Part shown: piece by piece, positions 34,568-45,439 of the stretch | Position numbering within the stretch: position 1 is the first letter of the stretch | How the letters are laid out: the number at the start of each line of letters is the position of its first letter | Origin: Ephemerocybe angulata | Taxonomy: Eukaryota > Basidiomycota > Agaricomycetes > Agaricales > Psathyrellaceae | NCBI GenBank assembly: GCA_013368325.1 | Contig: JAACJK010000240.1 | Location: 1 to 56,665, forward strand | DNA: 56,665 nt | Direction: 5' to 3' | Made by a program: the position numbers and the translations under genes | Notes under the pieces: generated by a model | Told to the model about the DNA's origin: nothing | The model's input: the letters and a program-made list of their open reading frames with translations, nothing else | The model's database searches: none

Positions 34568-34825
34568 TGATTCTCGTTACCCGCGACCGTCTTCAACAAA
34601 GAGTTTACAGAGCAATCACGTGCGGCTCAAACGACCGAAACGCGTCGCGTCACGCGGATCAAGTGCTGTGACCCGATCTGACTTTGTCACAACGCGGAAG
34701 AGAAGAAACGATTTCGATATGAAGTACACAGACAGATCCAGGTAGAATATACAGTAGATAGAAGAGATATATGTATAGATATTTGCGTTAGATTAGCTTG
34801 GCAGCCTTTTGTTTTCGCGTCGACT

Positions 34826-37800
34826 TCAGGCCGATTCACGGAACTCGCCCTCACCGCCCATACGATCGTACCACAGACGGCCCTCCGTCGTGGGTGCGAT
34901 GTATCCCGCCCGGATCGTCCAATCACCGAACCTTTCGCCGTCCTTCCTCTCGAGAGCATACCGCTTGATCATAGGCGTAAGGATCGCCAAGATTTCAGGC
35001 TCGGTCACAGATTCTACAGTGCATGTAAGTATCGCAGAAAAATTAGATAGCAAGGGACGGAAACATACCTCGGTAGATCTTGTTCAGGCGCTGACCATAG
35101 TATCCACCACCCAGCAGCATGGCGTATGATCCAGGAGCCTTGCCGACGAATGCGATCTCTGCGAGGTACGGTCGGGCGCATCCGTTAGGGCACCCAGTCA
35201 TCCTCATGACGATAGAATCGTGGCGCAAGCCAGCCGCTTCGACGACCTTCTCCACCTTGTCGATGAGGATAGGAAGGTACTAAAAACAACCCAGATCAGT
35301 CCCAATCTACACCAGATATGAAAGAAAACTCACCCGCTCAGACTCCGCCATTGCCAACCCACACGTCGGGAACGCGACACAAGCCGAACTGCTCAGCCTC
35401 AACCCGCTAAAGTCCAAGTTATCCATCTTGTACTTCCTCAGGATGCGCTTCACAGTCTCCAACTCGCTCTCAGGCACATCAGAGATCATGACATGCTGGT
35501 TCGCCGTCAACCTGAAGGTGCCCTTGTGCACCTGGGCGAGCTCCTTCAAGCCCTTCTTGAACTCGCGTTCGGGGACGTCTTCAATACGGCCGTTCTCGAC
35601 GAACATCATGAAGTGGTGGCGGCCGTCTTCGCCCTTGTGCCAGCCGAAGTCGTCGATGTTGCGGTCGAAGGTGTAGGGGCGCGCGGGCTCGAGCTTGTAG
35701 CCGAGGAGCTTCTCGACTTCGGCTTTGTAGACGTCCAGGCCCATGCGGTCGATGGTGTACTTCAGACGAGCGTTCTTACGACTACAGTCGAAGTTAGTGA
35801 GTGTGCAGGCAATGGAGGGAAAGAAGGACGTACTCGACACGGTTTCCGTTGTCCCTCTGGACGATGACGATCTTCTCGGCGACGTACTTGCCCTGCTCGG
35901 GGGTACAGAAACCAATGACGCTTCCAGCCCGAGGATAGGTCTTCTTGTTACCGTGGGTAACACCCATACCACCACCGATCGCGACGTTGAAGCCTTGGAG
36001 CTCGCCGTCAGGTCCGACGATGGCGATGAAACCAAGATCGTTGGCGAAGACGTCGACGTCGTTGGTAGGAGGGACAGCGATGGCGATCTTGAACTGTTCA
36101 CATAAATGGTGTCAGTTATAAAAACGGTCGTCAGCCGAAGATGTCACGAACCTTGCGAGGAAGATAGAATTCGCCGTAGATGGGCTCAAAGTCCTTGACG
36201 GCCTCCCCGGCAACGAGCTTCTTGTCCAACCAGATCTCATGATAGGCGCTGGTCCGTGGAATCAAATGCGCGCTGCATTCCTTCGAGAACTCGTAGACCT
36301 GGGCGTGCAACTTCGATAAGGAGGGTATCGAGGAGGAGATGACATTCCTAGCGAACAACTATCAGCACATATCCACATAACCAGTTGAAAAGATCACGCG
36401 CCTGTTGACATCACCACAAGCAGCGAGGGTATCCAACAACACCCTGTTGATGTCCTGGATAGCAGGCTTCAAATGCCTCTTGATAACACCGTGGAACTGG
36501 AACGTCGCTCTCGTCGTGATCTTAAACGTCCCATTGCCATGCTCGTCCGCGATCTGGTCCATCTGCAACCACTGGCTCGGCGTGCACACACCACCCGGCA
36601 TCCTCACACGAATCATGAAGCTATACGCGGGCTCCACGCCCTGCGCCTGCCTCTCGTCCCGGATATCACGATCGTCCTGTTGGTAAATACCATGGAACTT
36701 CGTCAATTGCGTGTCACTGGGCGCAAGGGCACCGGTGGAGGCGTCCTGGAGACCCTCAGCGATGGTACCACGCAGGAAGCCAGAGGCAGCCTTGATATGC
36801 TCGTTCGTGATAGGCTCGGGCTCAGCCTCAGTGACCTCCACCGAGTCCACGCCCATCGCCTTCCACACCTTGGGCTCCCAGACCTTGTACCCCGTCTCCG
36901 TGCCATCGGCATCCTGGTCGTCTCCGAGTCCGAGGTCCGCAACGCGCTCGCCGCCGAGCTTCTCCAAGCGCGCGTCGAGCTCCTTCGCCGGCTTGTTGTA
37001 GTAGTGCGCGTCCTCGGGGCGCGGCCAGTAGTGGCTGTCGCCCATGCCGAAGACGGTGAACTTGAGGGTGGAGAAGGGCTTGTCGCCGCGGAGCGCGGCG
37101 GCGTTGAGCGTCTTGAAGAAGGTGCGGCCGTTCTGGGGCGGCTCACCCTGGCCTGCGGTGGAGGTGACGAACACGACGTGCTCCTCGTCCTTCAGAGCCT
37201 CGAACGTGAACGCGTCGAAGGTGGCGACGGTGGTCGAGAGACCGCGGGCCTTGGCCCTGTTCACAAGGCGCTTAGCCTTCTTCTCCGCCGCACCGCCGTC
37301 GGAGGCGTAGAGCACGAGCAGGGGAGGCGCGTCGAGCGCAGTGAGGAGGTCGTTGTAGGACTGCTGCGCGCGCTTCTTCCTTGCCTCGCGGATGGTGTCG
37401 CCCAGGTTGCTCACGACCTCGGCGGCAAGCGCGGGTGTGGAGCGGGTGAGCTGCGAGAGATGGTTCTGGCGGTCGAGGAACTGCTTCAGGTCGTTCTTCA
37501 CGGCGTCTGAGTCGAGCGAGAAAGGTTCCAGGCCCTTGGCGTCCTTGCTGGGATCCCAACGGTAAAGCGGCCAGTAGCCAGCGTCCACCGCGAGCTTGGT
37601 CTCCTTGAGAACCTGCAAAGCCGGGGACGACTCTGAAGAGTAGGGCAGGTACGCGAGGACGACACTGGGGCCCTTGAACTTGTCAGCTTCCACGAGCGAC
37701 TGGAGGACCTGGCCATACGACGAGAACACGGCGACGCTGGCGACATAGACGTCGCCGTGGTTCATCGCGTAGAGGCCCACATCCTGCTTGCGTCGGTGCG

Positions 37801-39406
37801 GGTCGCCCGAAGTCCGAGACGAATATGGAAGCGTGTCGAGGATCAGGATGTTGATGTCAAGCCGCGAAGCGATGGCGTGATGCAAGCCGGAGGCGCCAAG
37901 ATCATAGGACCAGGCGTCGGATCCGATAATCCACCTCGAGACGGAGGGGAAGTGCTCGCGGAGAGAGAGGGCCCGCTGGATGGTGGGGGTGGAGGAGGCT
38001 TGTTCGAGCTGGGCGACGATCTGATCACCAAGTTGACGGCTCTTGGTCGCATCGTCCTTGGCCAGGATCCATTTGCTAAGAAGAGAGTGGAGGTCGGCGC
38101 TGAGGGAGGTATCCTGGAGGAGATCTTGGACCAAAGAAACAAGTTGTTGCCGAGCATCGAGCTGACCACGGACACGACCAAGAGCGAACTCGGGCGTCGT
38201 TGCAAGCTCACCCTGGGTGGCGGCGAGAGCTGGGGAGTTGGCGACTTCGAACTGGTCCTTGAACAGGTGCTCGAGGATCTTGGTATATGCAGCTTCATGC
38301 TTGGGGACATGGGGCACAGAAGACGACGATGATGCTCCTGGAATAACACCGACCTGCAGACGTGAACCAGCCTCCCCAGACGCAACCTTCTGGAGAAGCT
38401 TGAGGATGCTCTGCTGAGAGACGTCCTCCCCGAGGATGCCATCATGCACTCCGATATTGGTGCCCTGAACGGCGCTGACCACATCCAAGTATAGCGGTGT
38501 CCATTTCGTAGACCACCGGTACACCTGCTCGAGGACGATCACGTTCTGTGCTGACGGAGGAATAGCGCTGACCAACTTGGAGGGGGGAAGGGGGCTGAGG
38601 AGTGATAGCGTGACAAAGGATACGCCGTCGATGTCGGTTGTGGCGGCCTCGCTTTTTCCGACGAGGAAGATGACTGTGTGAGGAGCTGAGGCGCCACTGG
38701 ACGCCAAGGCACGTCTTGGACGACGAACTAAAGCTACCGTGTCGAATGCGGCCGCTTCGTAGGCTTTGAAGAGGTTGGCTGATGAGGGATCGTCGATGGG
38801 GCTGACCGTCGTGGACGCGCCATTCGCATGGCCGTTGACGCCATTGACGCCGTTCAGGGGCGTTGAGGCACCGTTGGTCGTCGATGGCGAGTGGGGGTTC
38901 TTCTTGGCAAGAAGGAATGGAAGTACGCTCTCGTCCGCAACGAGCTCAGCATCCGAGTTTTCGCCCTGAGAGGTGTAGAAAGCGTGGACGACGGCCTTCT
39001 TCTCTGTCCGCGCCAACCGTGCAGCAAGGAGTGCGTTATCGTGCGCATCCTGGGCAGTGTGAGAGAGGATGAAGAAGGGGACGGCGGAGCGGAGGAGGAG
39101 GACGTCGGTCAGGTCGTGCTCGACGGCCAAATGCAAGACCACTGATTGGCTGGAAATCTCCGCGAGGTGTAGAATCAAGCGGTTCACGAGCTGGGACGTC
39201 GCGACCCCTGTGAAGGAGGTGAGGTTGGAGGAATGGCGGACAAGGGTGGACCCGACATCTGCGCCGTGGGGCACCGAGATGACTTTGGGGGAATGACTCG
39301 AGCCTCTGGCCAGAGAATCGTAGGTTTCTGAGAATGCAGAACCAGAGTAGAGCACAACGTCCGAGCTCAGGTAGCCGATGCGTGCTACGGCGGATACAGC
39401 AGCCAT
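34826..39406 (-). CDS. Sulfite reductase [NADPH] beta subunit (MET5 type)
   Basis: Exons (minus) 39406-36402, 36347-36152, 36093-35834, 35781-35334, 35279-35069 and 35013-34826 give 1435 aa, the usual size of fungal Met5/SirA. Order: an N-terminal pyruvate-ferredoxin-oxidoreductase-like part; a flavodoxin domain near 693-840 ([37 protein letters not shown]); ferredoxin-like half-domain with [17 protein letters not shown] and [13 protein letters not shown]; and the siroheme/4Fe-4S ligands CVAFPTC (about 1288-1294) and CPNGC (about 1333-1337). It reduces sulfite to sulfide in sulfate assimilation with the flavoprotein alpha subunit. The first intron (36401-36348) has a GC donor. It shares a 349-nt divergent promoter with the THP3-like gene. 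Confidence 0.95.
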
Positions 39407-39755
39407 TGTTTCTGGGGAGATCGGTGAGGAGAGCGTCGAATAACTGAGGTCTGGGGACTTACAGGAACAGGGGAAAATAGAGCTGGCGGATCCATATCCT
39501 CGCAGGCGTTTTTATGGAATGAGCAGTGGTTTAGTCGTTAGCACATCATTTGTTTGTTTGAGCCTCGCCGGCGTCTAATGGGGTTGTGCCGGCGGCTCCC
39601 GTCGGAGATCATCCGGTCACGCGCTCTGCTCACATAATCATCCCGGTCTGGCCTGCCTTGGCCCTGGTGGCGTCTGCGGGTCTTCTTCATACCCTCGTGC
39701 TGCCTCATCGTTATATTCTCTCTAAGCAAGTCACGAATACCTAAAACCAGCCGGA
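39407..39755. promoter_or_regulatory. Divergent promoter between sulfite reductase and the THP3-like gene
   Basis: 349 nt between two start codons pointing away from each other. No clear TATA box on either side, fitting housekeeping genes. I could not confidently place a sulfur-regulator (Met4/Cys3-type) site. Confidence 0.5.
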
Positions 39756-41519
39756 ATGTCTGCAGAATCATGGCCGCCACAGCTCAAGTATGTTTTCATG
39801 TATCCCCGGTAGCCACCATCTCACATCTGCGGCGCAAAACAGAGAATGGGTCGCAAAATGCCTCGGACAGATGACAGATGCAAACAGGGAGGAGGCTCAG
39901 GCAGAACTCAGAGGTATAATTTCTAGCGCATTTGCAGCAAAAACCCTGTGGTCGACGGATTGGAATGGCTTGCAGCTCAAAAGGTCTGGAGGTCAACCCA
40001 TCTCTCTTGCTACTGATTTACCCCGTTTCGCCATGCAGCCTCATGCCCAAGCCCCCGCCCGTCTATAATCTCAAGCGTAAAAGGTGCGATATATCATGGT
40101 TGCATCGAGGCTGCTTTGCTGAGTGAGGCGCAGTGTCGAAGGCCAGCTTCCTGGGAAGAAGGCTAAAAAGGCAAACAATAACAAGACATTGGCCTATGTC
40201 CAGGACAACTTCAATGATCAAGCAGCTTTGAACAGGAGGGCAGAACGATTCCAACGGGAACATGACATTGAGCGCAATAAAGCTTTCCAGCCTTCTCAGA
40301 AACCGCCCGCTAAATACAACTATCGGCCAGCGCCTGCGTTTGATGCAGCAGCAGACCCTGTGCGTGTTGTCCCCTATGCTTGCCATGCGGTACTCACGAC
40401 CTTTCCCCTGCCTCAGAACGTAATAAACTGGGATAGATATACCATCGTTGGGACATGCCAGGACATTTTCAAGGACTATCTCCGCCTGACGAGTGTACGA
40501 AGGATCAATGCTTTTCTCTTGATTTTCTCCGACTGACCGTTCGTGCAGGAACCCAAACCCGAGACGATACGTCCCTATAATGTTCTTCAACAAACTCTTC
40601 TAGCTCTTAAGAAGAAGTGGAAAGAAAGATGCACTTACCCATGGATGTGCAACCAGCTCAAGAGCCTGAGGCAAGATCTCACAGTGCGTGTAATCCGGTC
40701 ATGATCTTGTCCATCGACTCACGCTGCGCAGGTACAACGGATCAAGAACGAGTTCACCGTTCAGGTGTACGAGATCCATGCTCGTATCGCCTTGGAATCG
40801 GTAGGTCATATTTCTGGTAGTCGAGCACGATCAATCCTGACGTTTCTCCAGATTGATATGGTCGAATACAACCAATGCCAAGCTACTCTAAGAACGCTCT
40901 ACGACCTTGGGATCCCGGGTAAAGTCGAAGAATTTTCTGCTTATCGGATCCTCATGTTGCTCCACGGCCGCAACCGGAGCGGTATGTCACACTCATTCTG
41001 GAATGCACAACGAATACGAAACTGACCTTTCAATCAGAATTAAATCTCTACGTAGGTCAACTAACACCCCAGCAGAAAGCGGATGCTGCAGTCAAGCACG
41101 CTTTGGACGTGCAGCGAGCGATGGCGATGGGAAACTACCATGCGTTCTTCGAGCTGTATACCACCGCTCCCAATATGGGAGCGTACATCATGGACCACTT
41201 CATTGACCGTGAAAGGGCCAAGGCACTGTTGGTCATCACCAAGGCGTACGTTGATCTCTCTTCCTTACGCTGGAAATCGATCTGATCCTGAATGTCACTC
41301 AGGTATAAAGAGGTCCCCCTCACCTTCATCACGAAGGAGCTCGCCTTTGAGACGTTAGAGGACGCAAGGCTCTTCCTCGCCGACCATGGCGCAGACACCT
41401 TCAAAGACCCGAGACACCCCGATTCCCAGAAGGTGCTCGAATGCAAGTCAGCTCACGCAAAGATCGCCGAAGTTTTCGAAGAGAAGTACAGGCGCGTCTT
41501 GATTAAGGGCGCCATCTAA
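39756..41519 (+). CDS. SAC3/GANP-domain protein, THP3/LENG8 type
   Basis: Ten exons: 39756-39787, 39843-39983, 40039-40083, 40134-40359, 40417-40494, 40549-40683, 40732-40800, 40852-40981, 41038-41245 and 41303-41519. They join in phase to 426 aa. The first ~150 residues are polar (EWVAKCLGQM, then PPPVYNLKRKS and PGKKAKKANNNK). The SAC3/GANP domain follows: RPYNVLQQTLLALKKKWKER, VQVYEIHARIALE, DMVEYNQCQATLRTLYD, FSAYRILMLLH and HALDVQRAMAMGNYHAFFEL. Family members act in nuclear mRNA processing and transcription elongation (yeast Thp3-Csn12; animal LENG8). Introns are 48-57 nt. The first coding exon, ending CAGCTCAA, is typical of the family's short start. Confidence 0.9.
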
Positions 41520-41700
41520 GCTTCTTCTGGCGCCGTGGGTGGTTCGTCTAACTCGCTCCGCCTCGCGCTTCGCCCCGGGCATCGCAATCGCAGTCTTCCG
41601 TCTCAAATCGCCGGAGATGGTGCCACACTGTGGCCGTCGTCGTCATCGTTTTCCCGCCTTGGTTCACCGCGCCTCGCTGTTCGCCGTGTCGTTCTTATTC

Positions 41701-41724
41701 CGTCCGTCCGTCCGTCCGTCCGTC
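41701..41724. repeat. (CGTC)6 microsatellite
   Basis: Six perfect tetranucleotide copies in a pyrimidine-rich stretch shortly after the THP3-like gene. Confidence 0.95.
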
Positions 41725-42835
41725 TCTCTACTCGTATTGCGCGACTCGGCTCGTTCCAAGATCTCCGCTCTTGTCTGTCTTCCTCTCTTCAGTCCTGGTT
41801 TCGCCTCCGACCGTCATTCAAATCTAATCGCGCCATGCATCGTCATGCATGGCACACGGTATACCCAAATCGAGTTCTCCGCCTGCGTGGCTCCAGTGCA
41901 TCCTTTACATAGGATGTTAGGCGTCATGCTCGTCGGGGACTCTCCTCATCGGCTCTCGAACGAGAGCTTTCGCGGTCTGAAGTCGGGGGGCTTCGGGCCA
42001 GTACGGTTGGCGTTGGGTGTCGTGGTGCAGGGCGGGATGGTGCGCGGGGTTCGGGGGGTTTCTGATATCAGGAAGCAGTTCCAGTGGGCGGTAATTCTTA
42101 TGGCAAGTCAAGGTGAGGAGTACAATATCCGTCGGTCCGCTTTCATCGTGTCGTCGTGTCCAGACGGGGTCATCGGCGAGTTGGGATTTTCAGTCGGGAA
42201 CGCCGTGGGATTGGGCGTCGTGGGTGCGGAGGAGGACTGGTTCGTTCGTCCATGTGGTCTGAGTTTTTTAATATCTTTATTCCTCCTCATTCTGCTCTTA
42301 TGCTTTTCGACTCTCGTCGCCGTTTTCGTTCTCGTTGTCTGCGTCGTAGCCGAAGTCTTTATTTGTATGCCCGGTTATTTTGGAGTGCTATATGCGAATG
42401 ATAATTATGGTGTTGGTGAGACTGGGGTCCATACTTGGATGGGTTCGAGAAGGTTAAATGGCAAGGTTGTGAATTGTTGTGGTTATGGGCCTTGGAGAAA
42501 TTTGTGTAATAAGCGCCCGCTGTTAACTCTTCTGCAACCGGCGCAGGAGACATGTTCAGGGTAAGTATTCCTAGGTCAATGCTGAATTCCTCGTGTGCTT
42601 TCAGAACTTGAGGTGGCCCTGGGCTCTGGAGGGGAATTGAGTTGGCGGCCTCATGGAAGCTGGCTTTGGAGACCATCGGGCCTTGATTTTTTTCATGAAA
42701 TGCTATTGGCCCATCGCCTTCGTATGGCTGGTCCGGTGCGAAGCGTGGTGCAGGGAGGTTAAAACTCTCGTCATACTTCATACTGGGTACTAACTGAGGT
42801 CCTTTGCACTTTGCAGGTGCGTGTGTGAAGACCCA

Positions 42836-42842
42836 TATAAAA
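42836..42842 (+). promoter_or_regulatory. TATA box upstream of the F-box-like gene
   Basis: TATAAAA in CCATATAAAAAGGGGC, about 330 nt before the ATG at 43172, implying a ~300-nt leader or an unseen 5' intron. Confidence 0.45.
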
Positions 42843-43171
42843 AGGGGCTTGCCTACAATTGGCAATGGTCTCAGCCAACTGAAACTTGATATCCTCGTTC
42901 TCCTCCACTCGCGACCTACACCTGTCTACACTTGGTCTACACCTACCGACATAGACTTACACTTAGGGCCATATGGCTCCCCGCTTAATCAGTTCACGGT
43001 ATGCGAGGTCAATGGCGACTTGCACGCGAAATGGCCCGAAATTGCCCTCCTTCCAGCTCTCCTGACCTTGGTTAAGTAGGATCGCCGACCGAAAGTTTCC
43101 TTCATCGCCGCCACTTTCTCTTCCCCTCATAGCTTGTACGAGCTGTGCAGGACCATCGCCAGTTTTCATCC

Positions 43172-44620
43172 ATGGCATCCATAGAATCCAGTCTGGCGAA
43201 AGGCTTATATTCAGGTAAGTGCCTGGCTTTCGTTTTTATTGAGTGGGTTTGTTGACGTCCAGCCCCTTTCAGGTCTTCCCAGCGAGCTCAGGGAGGAAAT
43301 ACTCTCATATTGCGACAAAGGCCATCTTGCAGCCATCAGCTCAACCGAGAAGGGCTTTGGTGCACAAGCGGAACGATGGCTTTATCGCACCGTCTCCTTG
43401 CACGAGTCGCGCCCTGTTGAACTCGTCAAATGCCTCGGAACCTTGGCGAAGAACCCAAAGAAGGCCTGTATGGTCGAGTCGCTGGCCATCTCATTCTACG
43501 ACCACAACCAAAAACGTACTTCTGAGGACAGAGCGAACATCAGCTCGATGGAGCTTAGTATGACGCACATTCAACTTATACAAGCCTTGTCCGAGATGCG
43601 CTCCTTGACGTTCCTCTCACTCAGGCCACATTCGACGATGTACACCACGACGATGATTATGAGGATTGTTGGGTAAGCATCGGTTGTCGCATTTCGGTGT
43701 GCTTGCATAGGTTGACGTTTGGGTTGCGTATTTTTTCCCTGCAGGACCAGGATATTCAAGCTCAATAGCTTTTTCATGACCCTTCCCAAGAACACCCTTC
43801 CCTGGCTACTCGAATGCCAGCCAGCCCTCGAAGTCATCGGATTGTGGGGCTATGGCGAGTACCACCTCCAACCACGCATGCTTGGCATCCATGACTTCCT
43901 GGGGATGTCTCCATATGCCTTGAATTGCTCTGGCTACAATCCCCTGGTCATCGGGATGTCGCTGGGTGGCTCAAACTTCACGAACAACACGGAGTCCTAT
44001 ATAACCCTCTATAGCTATGATTGCGCGGGACTGAACTTCGAAGAGGATTTCCCTGTTATCAATGATGGATCCCTGCTGGGTGAGCACCTGCGGCAAGATT
44101 TATCGCTCGGGGACTTCGATGTGGAAGGTAGCGGCTCGGACGAGATCAACGAAGTATCGGTGGTGGTCCCTGACCTTGGGCCGGAATCCCTTCTCGGCGT
44201 TACTCAAATTCTGTACAAGTTGGGTAAAGTGTTCAATATGTGCGGGAAAACGTTCGCATTTCTGGTGCCGCCACTCCAAACACCTGTCGTAAGTCGTTTT
44301 TACCATGTCGACTCCAAAATTCTGATTAAGCTATCCTTTAGGATCCCAAGCACCTCGAACCCCTTTTCGACTTCTTCCTCACTTCCTGCTGTCCCAGGTC
44401 CATCATATTTGAATTTGACTTTGCTCCGATCGGCTCCCGGAAGGACCCGTTCGAGGAAGACGAACAGTTGCAGATCACTCAATATATCGCGGACTACCTC
44501 AGTAACCTCAAATATTTAGTTGGGATATCTGCCCTCCGCCGCGTCGAATTCGCTAGGGGCGGTCCAGGCTACATTATTGAGGTAGATAAAGGGGTGCCTA
44601 CAGTCACGCATGACGAGTGA
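43172..44620 (+). CDS. F-box-like protein with beta/LRR-like C-terminus
   Basis: Exons 43172-43214, 43273-43672, 43745-44288 and 44342-44620 give 421 aa. The start MASIESSLAKGLYS is followed across the first intron by a short F-box-like motif, LPSELREEILSYCDKGHLAAIS. Then come ALVHK-type helix positions, here EKGFGAQAERWLYRTVSL, and a long region with LRR-like strands (SLTFLSLRP, LEVIGLWGY, LRRVEFARG). This is a common Agaricomycete arrangement distinct from the 500-aa F-box pair at 4.6-10.9 kb. It is presumably SCF-associated, but the F-box is weak and function is inferred only from the motif. Confidence 0.7.
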
Positions 44621-45027
44621 GGGCCCCTCAATGTACGGTAGAGTTGGTTGTCTTGGAATCGCAATTCCAGTGCCACGGTTGCTCCCGGCGAAAACTTGTT
44701 CCCCATCATATTGAATAACTCATTCTCTTGCATCGAAGTATTTAAGAGTGCCTTAGTCCTGTACTTGCCAGGGGTACCAATGCATCAACGCTTATCGTTG
44801 AGAGGGCTACGTTCAGAGCGATCTCAACTCTGTATCTCTATTCTTCTTCGATACTTCGGTGTACCGTCAGGCGAGATGGCCCTCGTGTAACCAACCGGAA
44901 ATGCACGGAAATTTATAGGTGGGAATAGCTTGCCTATATTTGGCTTGTATTTGGCTATACTGGGCTGTTCTCGTATTTCCTGGGGCATCCGTTGATAGCT
45001 ATGTTGGTCCAGACACACCGCCCCCGT

Positions 45028-45046
45028 GAGGATGATGGTCATCCTC
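45028..45046. repeat. Short perfect hairpin
   Basis: GAGGATGA, loop TGG, TCATCCTC. A further GAGGATGA copy follows at about 45053. Confidence 0.8.
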
Positions 45047-45097
45047 GCCCGCGAGGATGATTATGTAGCTGTAATAATGCCACGCTAGATCAAACCT

Positions 45098-45130
45098 GCT
45101 GTGTGCCACGCCTGAACGGCGTGGCACAGC
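45098..45130. repeat. Near-perfect hairpin
   Basis: GCTGTGTGCCACGCC pairs with GGCGTGGCACAGC across a TGAAC loop, with one two-base bulge. Its role is unknown; it may be part of a decayed small transposon end. Confidence 0.8.
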
Positions 45131-45439
45131 TCTTTCAACATCCCAATCCGCTCAGTGCACCTCGGATATCCAGAGCCTAGGAGGAGGAGAAAGAGGGCAG
45201 GAGGCTTTTAGATCTTATAGTTCCTTATCCCTGGCCGTTACGTCCACCCCTTTCTTTTCCAATATGGATATCGAGCGCAGTGCGTCCGCCCACCAATGTC
45301 TGTGTAGAGATTACTCCCAGATTTCAGAATGTGTTTCTTGCGTAACGAGTGTTTATCCATCCTGTGGTTCTACAGCCATTCCCACCGCGCATACCTCGCC
45401 AGTCGGTTCCCTGCATCACGAGTGGCTCTGGTGGATGAT

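Larger units (their letters stand above)
41520..43171. other. Gene-poor interval with an F-box-like gene promoter
   Basis: 1.65 kb. It contains a (CGTC)6 run and a TATAAAA box at 42836-42842 facing the gene at 43172. A minus-strand ORF (42865-42359, 168 codons, starting MPIVGKPLFIWVF, His/Asn-rich tail) is not recognised and lacks splice partners. The 341-codon plus ORF 41539-42564 has the composition of translated low-complexity DNA. Neither is supported as a gene. Confidence 0.4.
44621..45439. other. Intergenic with two hairpins
   Basis: No coding sequence is supported. A stray ATG frame at 45264 (MDIERSASAHQ) runs into the satellite and has no support. Two hairpin-forming repeats are listed separately. 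Confidence 0.4.

Noticed and set aside
36473..37510. 345-codon plus-strand ORF
   Set aside because: Antisense shadow of the sulfite reductase coding exon; GC-rich third positions of the real gene keep it open.
41539..42564. 341-codon ORF
   Set aside because: Starts in a (CGTC)n microsatellite, no domain, no consistent composition, and no splice structure.
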